Shown here one piece after another: positions 16,521 to 25,117 of a DNA stretch of 64,000 nt (the stretch's first letter is position 1; each line of letters begins with the position of its first letter). The notes under the pieces are model-generated. The model was given only the letters and a program-made list of their open reading frames with translations. It searched no databases and had not been told where the DNA came from. The translations under genes were made by a program, and so were the position numbers. The stretch comes from Phocaeicola coprophilus. GTDB taxonomy: Bacteria; Bacteroidota; Bacteroidia; Bacteroidales; Bacteroidaceae. Location of the stretch: positions 124,001 through 188,000 of the forward strand of contig JACJJM010000001.1 of the NCBI GenBank assembly GCA_016900015.1, written 5' to 3'.

Positions 16521-17966
16521 TTATTCTCCCGGAAGCCAATGCGGGTCGCCCGTGCGGTATTGCAGTTGGTCTGCACCTTGCGGGGTGAAGTCGGAAGGAG
16601 CGTTGACGAAGGATGGGTCGGTCAGCAGGTGCGTGCCGCTGCGGTCGTAGTTGTTTTCCCCGACTTCGCTTTCAGCCAGTTCGCCGTCATACCAGTAAGT
16701 GTTATGGTTGATGGTGACAGTGGCATTGTTCATGTCAGAGCGTTGACCGTTGAACATGCGGCGTACGACTTGTTCGCTTCCGCAGTCGACAAAGATGTTG
16801 TCTGTCAATATCCAGATGCAGAAGTCGCGGTTGCCGAGTCCGTTGTAGTTGCCCCACTGTCCGCTGTAACATACGTTATAGAAGGTATTGTTCCTGTAGG
16901 CGATGGTGCTGCGGAGCGATGCGTTGATGTTCGTCGGACGTCCGCCGCTGTAGCGCACGAAGTACTGGCGGCTGTTGCCCAGCTCCCACATGGTGGAGTT
17001 CTCGATGGTAAATGTGATGATGAATCCGCTGTAGAAACGGAAGACACGGTTGCTGGACTGCGTGTTCAGTTCGACACGGCAGTCGGAAATGGTCAGTGAC
17101 GACAGGTAGTAGCTCCGGCTTCCGTCGCCCACGAGATAGCCCTGAAGGCCACGGATGTCGCATGACTGGATGGCGACGGGGTTGGTCAGGTAATAGTTGC
17201 TGCCGTTGGTCAATGCGGGGTCGGGCGTGCTGCTCATGGCCAGGAACGCGTCAGCCGTCGACTGGTTGCAGTCGAAGTGGATGAACTTGATTTTCAGTCC
17301 GGCCGTGGTGGTGAATTTTGCGTCGCCGATGATGGTCACAGTGGGCGGGTCGTTGCGGTCGCCACGCAGCGTGAGCCAGTGGCGGTCGAAGTCCACATTG
17401 CCTGTCATGGTGTAGTTGCCGCCAGCTTCCAGTTCGTAGGCCACTTCGGTGGGCGATACTTCCGTAGAGGAGAAGTCGGCGAAATAGGTAGCCAGGTCAG
17501 TGCCCGAAGGGATGGTGCCCACGGAAGGCACGTAGGTGTCATACTCGGCGATGGTGGGCGATTCTGCCCCGATGTTGCCGTACTCAGTGTTTTCCAGCGC
17601 GCGGATACGGAATTCATACTGCGTGTCCTCTGCGATGGCACGTGTCGTGGAGCATCCGTCGATGACTTCGTTTTCGTCACCGACAGCGACCGGATTGTCC
17701 GGGTCGTTCATGTTATAGAAGGAGACCTCGTAGCCGCCGGCTCCCATCACGACGGGCCAGGTGATGGTCACTTCCGTGCCGCTGACATTTGGGGTGAACG
17801 TGATGTCGTCCGCGCTGGGCGAGGCCAGTTGCGAGTCCGACACGCCGGATGAAAATGTCCCGCTGCCATCATATCCGATGGCGCATGAGGCAAGTAAGAG
17901 TGTTCCTATGGCTAGGACTGCGGCCTGCATTCGTTTAGGCAGGGCCAATAAATAGCAACTCTTCAT
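16521..17966 (-). CDS. Surface lipoprotein with FnIII and DUF5123/DUF4957-like domains
   Basis: 481 residues. Lipobox LLASC near residue 28. A fibronectin-III-like domain (about 50-150, strands ITWPVVMGAGGYEVSFYN and QYEFRIRALENTEYG) is followed by a right-handed β-helix-like part (TIIGDAKF, CDIRGLQGYL, IENSTMWELGNS) and the C-terminal DUF5123-type segment ending in GDPHWLPGE. Families with this build occur in pectin utilisation loci as surface binding proteins. It precedes susC, unlike most PULs where such genes follow susD. No lyase catalytic residues identified. Confidence 0.78.
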   Translation of the reverse strand: MKSCYLLALPKRMQAAVLAIGTLLLASCAIGYDGSGTFSSGVSDSQLASPSADDITFTPNVSGTEVTITWPVVMGAGGYEVSFYNMNDPDNPVAVGDENEVIDGCSTTRAIAEDTQYEFRIRALENTEYGNIGAESPTIAEYDTYVPSVGTIPSGTDLATYFADFSSTEVSPTEVAYELEAGGNYTMTGNVDFDRHWLTLRGDRNDPPTVTIIGDAKFTTTAGLKIKFIHFDCNQSTADAFLAMSSTPDPALTNGSNYYLTNPVAIQSCDIRGLQGYLVGDGSRSYYLSSLTISDCRVELNTQSSNRVFRFYSGFIITFTIENSTMWELGNSRQYFVRYSGGRPTNINASLRSTIAYRNNTFYNVCYSGQWGNYNGLGNRDFCIWILTDNIFVDCGSEQVVRRMFNGQRSDMNNATVTINHNTYWYDGELAESEVGENNYDRSGTHLLTDPSFVNAPSDFTPQGADQLQYRTGDPHWLPGE

Positions 17967-18163
17967 ACATTAACTATTAAGGTTAAACAAAATAAAAAGG
18001 TTAGATAAAAAAAGCTATATTTCTCTTGTCATTCTAGGTTCTTCACAGTCTGTTACAAGGTGAGCGTTTGCTCCCCGCAGGATGGTTACTAGTTGTTTTT
18101 TGCATTGGGCAGACCGTATCCGGGAGTCAATTTCACGTTGCTTTAGGTCGTTCTGAACGGTGG

Positions 18164-18171
18164 CAAAGGTA
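18164..18171 (-). promoter_or_regulatory. TAnnTTTG -7 box for the DUF5123-SusCD operon
   Basis: TACCTTTG on the minus strand, about 200 bases before the ATG at 17966, leaving a long leader. It is the only good match in the gap. Confidence 0.45.
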
Positions 18172-18205
18172 TGTTAAAAAGTGCTGGGAGGGGGTAAAAT
18201 TGAAT

Positions 18206-18227
18206 CAAAATGGTGTATGAATGTTGC
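18206..18227. repeat. Short repeat AAAATGGTGTAyGrATGTTGC, copy 1
   Basis: Matches 59246-59267 at 19 of 22 bases. Both lie upstream of pectin operons, here just upstream of the putative promoter. In the 1,092-base gap 17967-19058 the recognisable items are this, the promoter, a CTCCTTTCCG repeat, a MITE-like element and a terminator. Confidence 0.45.
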
Positions 18228-18490
18228 GCGGGGAACTTTTGGCATGAAAATTTGCAGATAAGCCCCTCCTGACGGCTGCCGGAGGCCTTTTGTCGGACCG
18301 CCGCAAACGACGGAGGACTGCATTCTCAACCGTGTGTGGCAGGCTTGCGTATGTCTGCTTTTTTCGCATTGCTCCTTCCCTATCCCACAGGCCGGATAGC
18401 GACGTCCGGCAGACGATGAAGGCTATTCGGATTGTGTGGTACAAATATTTGTTTGTCAGGAAGTTAAAGATAGGCTGACACAGCTTGGAT

Positions 18491-18577
18491 TCGGGCCGGA
18501 GACGGAAAGGAGTCCGTCCGACCACGGAAAGGAGGGCGCTTGAGGACGGAAAGGAAGGCGGACGCGGCTACCCTTTA
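18491..18577. repeat. CTCCTTTCCG/GGTCGG dispersed repeat, copy 3
   Basis: GAGACGGAAAGGAGTCCGTC, then CGACCACGGAAAGGAGG and GAGGACGGAAAGGAAGG, then CGGCTACCCTTT; three tandem variants of the same word. No gene. Confidence 0.6.
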
Positions 18578-18670
18578 GGCTGTCGCGGAAAAGCATCCAC
18601 GGCGTGCGGGCCAAATGCTTGGAGGAAACACGTATTGTAATGATTCTTGTCCGTCTTTCAGGATATGCAG

Positions 18671-18967
18671 TTAAATCCAAATCATTAGACCGCTCAAAGG
18701 TCCTTTTTTACGAATATGCTCAATCGTCCTACATGCGTTTCAATACATCTATCCTATCCAATAGATTTGTAGGGACGTTTGCGGACATTCAATTTCTTTT
18801 TTTCTTTCTGAAGGAAAGCTCTTTTGGCATTTTGCCCGCTTCTGTCGGCGTCTTGCCTCCCGGCTTGCCTTGACGTAGCCCGCTATGCCTTCTGCAAGCC
18901 GAAAAGCAATCCGCAAGACATAAGCGGACAATCTATCCAAAGTCTAATGACCGATTTGGGTTAAAAA
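18671..18967. repeat. MITE-like element with long terminal inverted repeats, copy 1
   Basis: The right end GTCTAATGACCGATTTGGGT (from 18942) and a degenerate complementary left end (18671-18690) bound about 297 bases. An inner segment ACGTAGCCCGCTATGCCTTC pairs with itself around GTAGC/GCTAC. It matches the element at 59018-59234 in inverted orientation but is about 80 bases longer. No ORF or transposase is present. Confidence 0.65.
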
Positions 18968-19014
18968 AGACGCGGAGGACACGGAGCCTGTAAGTCGGTC
19001 CGTGTCTCCGCGTC
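18963..19014 (-). terminator. Rho-independent terminator of uxuA
   Basis: On the minus strand GACGCGGAGACACGGA pairs with TCCGTGTCCTCCGCGTC (one bulge) around a 13-base loop and is followed by TTTTTT. It begins 45 bases after the uxuA stop. Its tail overlaps the end of the MITE-like element. Confidence 0.8.
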
Positions 19015-19058
19015 GTCAGTGTCTTGCGAAGACGATTGTCCGGAAGTGAGCAGCGGGG

Positions 19059-20234
19059 TTATTCTTCCTCCATGCTCTTGGCTATGCCCATTTCCAGTCC
19101 GCGCAGTTCAGCCAGTCCGCGCATGCGGCCCAGGCAGGAATAGCCGGGATTGGTCTTTTTGTGCAGGTCGTCGATCATCTGGTGGCCGTGGTCAGGGCGC
19201 ATCGGGATGGACACGCCGCGGCGTTGCTGGAGCTTGAGGAAGTTTTTCATCACGTGATACATGTCGACGTCGCCTTCGAGGTGGTTGGCTTCGAAGAAGT
19301 CACCCTCGGCGTCGCGCTGCGTGCTGCGCAGGTGGACGAAGTTGATGCGGTCGCCCAGGCGCTCCATCATGCCCGCCAGGTCATTCTTGGCCGATACGCC
19401 GAGTGAGCCGGTGCAGAGGCATAGTCCGTTGGAGGGGTTGGGGACGGCTTCCACCAGGCGGTTGAAGTCTTCCTCCGTGCTCATGATGCGTGGCAGGCCC
19501 AGGATGGGCTGGGGCGGGTCGTCGGGGTGGATGACGAGCTTCACGCCCACTTCGTCGGCCACGGGGCAGATTTGGCGGAGGAAGAAGATGAGGTTCTGGC
19601 GCAGGCGTTCGGCGTCGATGTCGCGGTAGCGGTCGAGTTCCTGCTGGAACTGTTCCAGCGTGAAGCTTTCCTCCGAGCCGGGCAGGCCGGCAATCATGTT
19701 GCGCGTCAGGCGGTGCTTGTCCTCTTCGCTCATCTGGGCATAGCGTGCCTTGGCCTTCTCGATTTCTTCAGGCGTGTAGTCCTTCTCCGCGCCCGGACGG
19801 CGCAGGATGAAGAGGTCGAAGGCTACGAATGCGGCGCGTTCGAAGCGTAGTCCGCGCGAGCCGTCCTTCATCTCGTAGGCCAGGTCGGTGCGTGTCCAGT
19901 CGAGCACGGGCATGAAGTTGTAGGTCACGATGTAGATGCCACAGGCGGCCAGATTGCGCAGGCTTTCTTTATAGTTTTCGATGTAGCGCATGAAGTCGCC
20001 TGTCTGCGTCTTGATGTGCTCGTGCACGGGCACGCTCTCGACGACACTCCAGGTCAGCCCGGCGTCTTCGATTAGTTTCTTGCGTTTCATAATTTCTTCC
20101 ACCGTCCACACTTCGCCGTTGGGGATGTGGTGCAGGGCGTTGACGATGCCCGTCGCGCCCGTCTGGCGGATGTCTTGCAGGGTTACGGGGTCGTTTGGCC
20201 CGTACCAGCGCCAAGTTTGTTCACATAAAATCAT
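19059..20234 (-). CDS. uxuA: Mannonate dehydratase
   Basis: 391 residues from the ATG at 20234 ([13 protein letters not shown]); the longer in-frame reading to 20378 is intergenic repeat. The enzyme dehydrates D-mannonate to 2-keto-3-deoxygluconate in glucuronate catabolism. The length (E. coli UxuA is about 394) and conserved segments [27 protein letters not shown] and MRPDHGHQ, with metal-binding His/Asp/Cys, support the call. Cytoplasmic. It follows an SDR that probably makes mannonate. Ends at a clear terminator. Confidence 0.95.
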   Translation of the reverse strand: MILCEQTWRWYGPNDPVTLQDIRQTGATGIVNALHHIPNGEVWTVEEIMKRKKLIEDAGLTWSVVESVPVHEHIKTQTGDFMRYIENYKESLRNLAACGIYIVTYNFMPVLDWTRTDLAYEMKDGSRGLRFERAAFVAFDLFILRRPGAEKDYTPEEIEKAKARYAQMSEEDKHRLTRNMIAGLPGSEESFTLEQFQQELDRYRDIDAERLRQNLIFFLRQICPVADEVGVKLVIHPDDPPQPILGLPRIMSTEEDFNRLVEAVPNPSNGLCLCTGSLGVSAKNDLAGMMERLGDRINFVHLRSTQRDAEGDFFEANHLEGDVDMYHVMKNFLKLQQRRGVSIPMRPDHGHQMIDDLHKKTNPGYSCLGRMRGLAELRGLEMGIAKSMEEE

Positions 20235-20247
20235 AGTCGTACAGGTA

Positions 20248-20370
20248 AAGCCCCCTTCATTCCCCCAAGGGGGAGCTTTTTTACGAGGGGGACAAGGTTT
20301 GTAATAATGTCCGTTCTTTGTTGTCACACTTTCCTCTTCCCCTTCCGGGGAGGTCGGGTGGGACTTCTTA
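20248..20370. repeat. CCCCCAAGGGGG-type intergenic repeat between SDR and uxuA
   Basis: The gap contains AAGCCCCCTTCATTCCCCCA followed by AGGGGGAGCTTTTTT and GAGGGGGACAAGG, a self-complementary GC-rich run, then TTCCCCTTCCGGGGAGG. A related motif forms the 3' end of the DUF2851 gene (26376-26437). Confidence 0.5.
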
Positions 20371-21180
20371 TATCGCAAATGTGTTGAATCCTCCGTCGAC
20401 CACGGCCACAGTGCCCGTCACGAAGCGTGAGGCGTCGCTGATGAGGTATTGGATGGTGCCGTTCAGTTCCTCGGGCTTGCCGAAGCGTTTGAACGGAGTC
20501 TGGCGGATGACGTCTTGTCCGCGTCCGGTGTAGGAGCCGTCAGGGTTGGTGAGCAGCGCGCGGTTTTGTTCGGTGAGGAAGAATCCCGGGGCGATGGCGT
20601 TCACGCGGATGCCTTCACCGAACTTGGTGGCCACTTCGTTGGCCATGAACTGGGTGAAGTTGCTGATGCCGGCCTTGGCTGCCGAGTAACCGCAGATGCG
20701 GCTCAGGGGGCGGAAGGCAGACATGGAGGAGAAGTTGACGATGCAGCCTTCTTTCTGCTCGACCATCGCCTTGAGGAACACTTGCGTGGGGATGACCGTG
20801 CCGGTGAGGTTGAGGCTGAGGACGCGTTCGAATTCCTCAGGTTTCAGGTCGAAGAAAGTGCCGTCAGGTCCGACGGTCGCTCCCGGCATGTTGCCTCCGG
20901 CAGCGTTGAGCAGGGCATCCACCCGTCCGTAGGCGGCGAGGATGTCTTTCAGGTTTTGTTCCACGACTGTTGCGTCCATCACGTCGGTTTTCAGGAACAT
21001 GGCTTCCCCGCCCTGCTCCTTGATGCGTGCGACGATGGCTTCTCCGGCTTCAGTCCGCCGGCCCATGATGACCACTTTCGCTCCCTGGCCGGCCAGGTAC
21101 GTTCCGATTTCGCTGCCGAGTACACCGGTCCCGCCGGTGATGGCAACCACTTTGTCTTTTACACTGAATAATTCGTTCAT
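20368..21180 (-). CDS. SDR-family D-mannonate oxidoreductase-like dehydrogenase
   Basis: 270 residues. Classical short-chain dehydrogenase: cofactor motif [12 protein letters not shown] (residues 15-26), NAAGG (about 93-97), catalytic Ser in NFSSMSAF and YSAAK for Tyr and Lys, and the C-terminal [13 protein letters not shown]. Directly upstream of uxuA, so fructuronate to mannonate reduction is the likely step, replacing the unrelated UxuB. The substrate is inferred from context; sequence alone gives only SDR. 30 bases downstream of the WbqC gene. Confidence 0.85.
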   Translation of the reverse strand: MNELFSVKDKVVAITGGTGVLGSEIGTYLAGQGAKVVIMGRRTEAGEAIVARIKEQGGEAMFLKTDVMDATVVEQNLKDILAAYGRVDALLNAAGGNMPGATVGPDGTFFDLKPEEFERVLSLNLTGTVIPTQVFLKAMVEQKEGCIVNFSSMSAFRPLSRICGYSAAKAGISNFTQFMANEVATKFGEGIRVNAIAPGFFLTEQNRALLTNPDGSYTGRGQDVIRQTPFKRFGKPEELNGTIQYLISDASRFVTGTVAVVDGGFNTFAI

Positions 21181-21210
21181 AGTATTTTGGGTTTATGAGT
21201 TTTAGAGTTC

Positions 21211-21867
21211 TTAGGTAGATTGTGGGTTGGGAACGATGGAGTCCCGCAACACCAGCAGGCTCTCCGGCCCCATGTTGAACAGCAGGTCGGCGATGCTCAA
21301 GTTGGGCAGGAAACCGTGTTTCTCGCCAAACACCTGGTAGTAGGGTTTCGGGCAGAAGTCCGGATCGTCGGTGTAGGGGTGTTTCGGATGGATGAGTTCG
21401 CGGGCGTCGGTCTCGTCGGATGCGAACGTCTGCCGGTAGCTGTCGGTGCGCAGGATGCGCGGGTGCAGGTCGATGAGGCTGCACACCAGTGCGCAGAGTG
21501 CCTCGTTGAAGTCGTAGAGGAAGGGATATTTCTGTTCGTAGAACGGACGGAAGTCGTCTTCGTAGTATTCGAAGAACGGGCTGTGACGATAGGCCGCGCA
21601 GAGCGCGTTCCAGTGCAGGTGTCGCCAGTTGCCGTGGTCGGAGATGCGTATGTCCTTCATCGGGCACTTCGGCGTGGCAGGTTTTTCGGTCGGGATGGAG
21701 AGGGCCAGCAGTCCGTCGGCCGTGGCGATGTGGCAACGGTTGCGGTAGGTCTGCTTCATGTAGTTGTCGTGTTGTTCGACGTAGGCTGTCCGCGCGGCGT
21801 AGAGTTTCGTGTAGTATTGCACCGGGGCCAGATAGGCCGAACTGAGATAAACCGTATCTTTCATCAT
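21211..21867 (-). CDS. WbqC-like family protein
   Basis: 218 residues, starting at the ATG at 21867 or 21864. WbqC family features: N-terminal LSSAYLAPVQYYTKL, a conserved HDNYMKQTYRNRCHI segment and LSIPTEK followed by the basic KDIRISDHGNWRHLHW. Family members occur in polysaccharide gene clusters and beside lepB in Bacteroidales; activity is not established. 14 bases downstream of the second signal peptidase gene and probably co-transcribed. Confidence 0.88.
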   Translation of the reverse strand: MMKDTVYLSSAYLAPVQYYTKLYAARTAYVEQHDNYMKQTYRNRCHIATADGLLALSIPTEKPATPKCPMKDIRISDHGNWRHLHWNALCAAYRHSPFFEYYEDDFRPFYEQKYPFLYDFNEALCALVCSLIDLHPRILRTDSYRQTFASDETDARELIHPKHPYTDDPDFCPKPYYQVFGEKHGFLPNLSIADLLFNMGPESLLVLRDSIVPNPQST

Positions 21868-21881
21868 CAATCTCGTTTAAA

Positions 21882-22823
21882 TTAGCGCACGGAGCGGAAG
21901 AAACGCTTCCAGCGGAATCCTTCCCAGAAGGGCTTCTCATTGTCCTTGGAGAACCAGATGAGTGAGGCGCGTCCGATGAGGTGGTCGTCGGGCACGAAGC
22001 CGAACAGGCGCGAGTCGCACATGCTCACGGAGTTGTTCGAGGCCACCCAGTGGTAGTCCTTCGTGAAGGTGTATTGTGTGGCGCGTTTGCCGTCGACCCA
22101 AAGCGTGTCTCCCTTGAGGCTGGCTTTCCGTCCTTCATGTTGCATGATAGTGTTGCACAGCAGTTTGGCGTTCCACGGATATACTTTCAGGGTCATCCCC
22201 TTTCCGGGGACGACAAACGGGTGTACGCCGTCGTCCGTCTCTGTCTGCAAGGAATGGAGCTTCACCCGTCCGCGCAGTTCCTGACGGAGGAGGTAGATTT
22301 CGTAGTGGCTGAAGCTGCGCAGGTAGTCGCCCTCGTTGTAGCCCATGAGTTTGTTGTCGCGGATGCCGGCTTGCCGGATGGCAGCTTCCACAGCTTCCTC
22401 CTGGTCACCCGGGTAGGCATAGAGCAATTTGCTGTCGGGGCTGAGCACCTGGTCGCGTGTCTGGATGAGTTCGTTGTTGAGCATCAGGGTGTCTCCCGGC
22501 AATCCTATGCAGCGGTTGATGAAGACGTCGCGTCGGTCGATGCTCCCCTGCCCTGCCGGATTGTTGAACAACACGATGTCTCCCCGGCTCACCGGGCGTG
22601 CAGCCAGCCTGTGATAGCCGGCCCAGCCCATGAGGGGCAGGCGCAAGCCGTAGCTCCATTTGTTGACGATGACCCGTTCGCCCCGGTAGAGCGTGTTCTC
22701 CATGCCTGTCGATGGAATCGTGCAGGACGTAAAAGCAAACACCTTGACCAGCAGGACCAAGATGACTGCTAAGAGAAGGGCTTTCAGGAGTTGCTTCATC
22801 GGCAGGGCGTGGGATTGTTTCAT
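21882..22823 (-). CDS. Signal peptidase I paralogue lacking catalytic Ser and Lys
   Basis: 313 residues. S24/S26 fold with one N-terminal membrane helix (residues 11-32). The box that should read IPSGSM reads IPSTGMENTL (36-45): the nucleophile position is Gly40. The box YVKRxxGLPGD reads FINRCIGLPGD (101-111): the general-base Lys is Asn103. The C-terminal structural boxes (HWVASNNSVSMCDSRLFGFVP) are kept. Its start overlaps the stop of the upstream lepB by 4 bases, so the two are translationally coupled. Probably a non-catalytic partner or regulator of LepB; a shifted nucleophile is an alternative. Confidence 0.9.
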   Translation of the reverse strand: MKQSHALPMKQLLKALLLAVILVLLVKVFAFTSCTIPSTGMENTLYRGERVIVNKWSYGLRLPLMGWAGYHRLAARPVSRGDIVLFNNPAGQGSIDRRDVFINRCIGLPGDTLMLNNELIQTRDQVLSPDSKLLYAYPGDQEEAVEAAIRQAGIRDNKLMGYNEGDYLRSFSHYEIYLLRQELRGRVKLHSLQTETDDGVHPFVVPGKGMTLKVYPWNAKLLCNTIMQHEGRKASLKGDTLWVDGKRATQYTFTKDYHWVASNNSVSMCDSRLFGFVPDDHLIGRASLIWFSKDNEKPFWEGFRWKRFFRSVR

Positions 22824-24250
22824 TTAATGTTGTCGACCATCTTGAACAACCGGTTCCAGCGGACACGTCCGTCGAACCAGTCGCGGTCTTTGTCGAGCGA
22901 CAGCCAGACGACGATGGGTTTGCCCACGATGTGGTCTTCGGGCACAAAGCCCCAGTAGCGTGAGTCGGCTGAGTTGTGGCGGTTGTCGCCCATCATCCAG
23001 TAGTAGTCCATCTTGAACGTGTAGGTATCGGTCTGTTGTCCGTTGATGTAGAACTTCCCGTCGCGTACTTCGAAGTTGTTGCCTTCATAGACACGGATGG
23101 GGCGTTCGTAGATGAGGTAGTTGTCTTCGGTCAGATGGATGCTCTCCCCTTTCTTGGGTATCCACACCGGGCCGTAGTTGTCGGCAGTCCAGTCCTTGTG
23201 CATGTTGAGCGGATAGAGCCAGTCGCCCTGTCCCGGCTGGACATAGTTGATGCTTTTCACCAGGCGCGTGTTGGCCTTGAGTGCTTCGTATGCCTTTTGA
23301 GTGAGGGGGAGCGTATAGGAAGTGTTGTTCATGAACGGGTCGGCAGCGTCTTCCTCGCTGATGCCCAGTTCGCGGCGCACTTCCATCGGGATGGGTTGCG
23401 TCGTCTCCACGTGGTAGACGTACTGCACCTCGTCCGGTTCTTTGTTGGGCTGTCCGTCCAGGTAGATGATGTGGTCTTTGATCTGCAGCGTTTGTCCGGG
23501 CAGGCCGACACAGCGCTTCACGTAATTCTCGCGGCGGTCGACAGGGCGGGAGACAATTTTTCCATAGTAGTCCGGGTCGTTGGCGATGGCCTCGCGTCCC
23601 AGGTTGTAGAGGAAGCTGTAGACTTCTTGTTGTTGATGGTGGCTGATGCTGTCCATGTCAGGCAGGGCCACGTTGCCTTGTTGGCAGGTGAGTTCTCCTA
23701 TTTGGTAGCAGAGGCTGTAGAAGTCGGTGTTCTGCATGTTCAGGGCCACGGTATCACCCGACGGATAGTTGAACACCACGATGTCGTTCAGCTGTACGTG
23801 TCCGAAGCCTTTCACGCGGCGGTAGTCCCAATGCGGCCACTCCAGGTAAGACTTGCAGTTCAGCACAGGAAGCGTATGTTGCGTCAGCGGCATGGAGAGC
23901 GGAGTCTGCGGCACACGAGGCCCGTAGCTCAGTTTACTTACGAAGAGGTAGTCACCTACCAAGAGTGATTTCTCCAGCGACGATGACGGGATGGCGTAGT
24001 TCTGGAAAGCGTAGATGTTGACGAAGTAGACCGCAATGAGGGCAAACACGATGGCGTCCACCCAGCTCATTACGGTACGTACAGTGGCATTCTTCGACTT
24101 CTTCCACCACGTCCATTTGATTTTCTTGCTGATATAAGCGTCGTAGATAAACGGCACGACGATGAGTCCCCACCAGCTTTTCACCCATAGGAGGAAGAGC
24201 AGGTAGAGCACGGTCACCACAGCGAATTTAATCCATTGTTTCTTTTTCAT
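22820..24250 (-). CDS. lepB: Signal peptidase I
   Basis: 476 residues, longer than E. coli LepB because of an insertion between the catalytic boxes. Membrane helices at about 8-38 and 63-82, then the Ser box IPSSSLEKSL with Ser91 as nucleophile and the Lys box YVKRCVGLPG with Lys245. The last boxes DYYWMMGDNRHNSADSRYWGFVP are intact. It cleaves signal peptides of exported proteins on the periplasmic face. Located 6 bases after dapB and overlapping the inactive paralogue by 4 bases. Confidence 0.95.
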   Translation of the reverse strand: MKKKQWIKFAVVTVLYLLFLLWVKSWWGLIVVPFIYDAYISKKIKWTWWKKSKNATVRTVMSWVDAIVFALIAVYFVNIYAFQNYAIPSSSLEKSLLVGDYLFVSKLSYGPRVPQTPLSMPLTQHTLPVLNCKSYLEWPHWDYRRVKGFGHVQLNDIVVFNYPSGDTVALNMQNTDFYSLCYQIGELTCQQGNVALPDMDSISHHQQQEVYSFLYNLGREAIANDPDYYGKIVSRPVDRRENYVKRCVGLPGQTLQIKDHIIYLDGQPNKEPDEVQYVYHVETTQPIPMEVRRELGISEEDAADPFMNNTSYTLPLTQKAYEALKANTRLVKSINYVQPGQGDWLYPLNMHKDWTADNYGPVWIPKKGESIHLTEDNYLIYERPIRVYEGNNFEVRDGKFYINGQQTDTYTFKMDYYWMMGDNRHNSADSRYWGFVPEDHIVGKPIVVWLSLDKDRDWFDGRVRWNRLFKMVDNIK

Positions 24251-24256
24251 AGGCTT

Positions 24257-25012
24257 TTAGAATTTGAAGAGGTCGTTCATGCCGAGAAATCCTTCGTGCG
24301 TGGCTGTGAATTCTGCGGCGAGTACAGCTCCCAGGGCAAAGCCCTTGCGGTTCTTGGCATCATGGGTGATGGTGATGGTGTCGGCTTCCGACTCATAGCG
24401 GATGGAGTGTATGCCCGGCACTTCGCCTTCGCGGATGGAGCTGATGGGCAGTTCATCCGGCCGGCAGTCAGTCGTGCCGCTCACGCTTCCATCGGGCGCT
24501 GTCAGTGTACCTTTCACCCACGCGGTCTTGCGTTTCAGGTTTTCCAGGATACCCTCAGCCAGCGTGATGGCTGTCCCGCTCGGTGCGTCGAGTTTGTGGA
24601 TATGGTGTGTCTCGCTCATGCTTACGTCGTAGCCGGGGAAATTGTCCATGATACGGGCCAAATAGTTGTTGACTGCGGAGAAGATGGCGACACCGATGCT
24701 GAAATTGGATGCCCAGAACAGGGTTCTTCCCTCTTCACGACAGAGCCGCTTCATCTCTTCGCCGTGTTCGCTCATCCAGCCCGTGCTGCCTGACACGACC
24801 TTTACGCCTGCGGCAAAGGCTTTCATGCAGTTGTCGTATGCAGCCGTCGGAGCTGTGAACTCGATGGCCACGTCGGCGTTGCGGAAAGCCTCCGAGTCGA
24901 AGTCCTGGCGGTTGTCCTTGTCGATGACGGACACGATGGTGTGGCCGCGTTGGAGGGCGATGCGTTCGATTTCCTTGCCCATTTTCCCATATCCTATCAG
25001 TGCTATTTTCAT
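24257..25012 (-). CDS. dapB: 4-hydroxy-tetrahydrodipicolinate reductase
   Basis: 251 residues from the ATG at 25012 (MKIALIGYGKMG); an ATG nine bases upstream also fits. Nucleotide motif GYGKMGKEI at residues 7-15, the active-site segment ETHHIHKLDAPSGTA with catalytic His and Lys, and an SIREGEVPGIHS region. Reduces the dipicolinate intermediate in lysine and diaminopimelate synthesis using NAD(P)H. First gene of a minus-strand run with lepB, promoter at 25055. Confidence 0.96.
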   Translation of the reverse strand: MKIALIGYGKMGKEIERIALQRGHTIVSVIDKDNRQDFDSEAFRNADVAIEFTAPTAAYDNCMKAFAAGVKVVSGSTGWMSEHGEEMKRLCREEGRTLFWASNFSIGVAIFSAVNNYLARIMDNFPGYDVSMSETHHIHKLDAPSGTAITLAEGILENLKRKTAWVKGTLTAPDGSVSGTTDCRPDELPISSIREGEVPGIHSIRYESEADTITITHDAKNRKGFALGAVLAAEFTATHEGFLGMNDLFKF

Positions 25013-25054
25013 ATGATTCATGCTTAAATGATTGGCAATATAAAGATTTCCTCG

Positions 25055-25062
25055 CAAAGATA
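25055..25062 (-). promoter_or_regulatory. TAnnTTTG -7 box for dapB-lepB
   Basis: TATCTTTG on the minus strand, 43 bases before the dapB ATG; it sits back to back with the promoter at 25086 in a 105-base divergent gap. Confidence 0.5.
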
Positions 25063-25085
25063 AGCGTTTTATCAACGATACTTTG

Positions 25086-25093
25086 TAGATTTG
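25086..25093 (+). promoter_or_regulatory. TAnnTTTG -7 box for the DUF2851 gene
   Basis: TAGATTTG, 24 bases before the ATG at 25118, giving a very short leader. Confidence 0.45.
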
Positions 25094-25117
25094 TCCGATT
25101 ATATAACCTCAATTAAC

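Noticed and set aside
18205-18525. 106-codon minus-strand ORF
   Set aside because: It spans dispersed repeats in the gap upstream of the DUF5123 gene; no conserved features.
20235-20378. N-terminal extension of UxuA
   Set aside because: The extra residues translate an intergenic CCCCCAAGGGGG repeat; UxuA normally starts at the MILCEQTW-like sequence.
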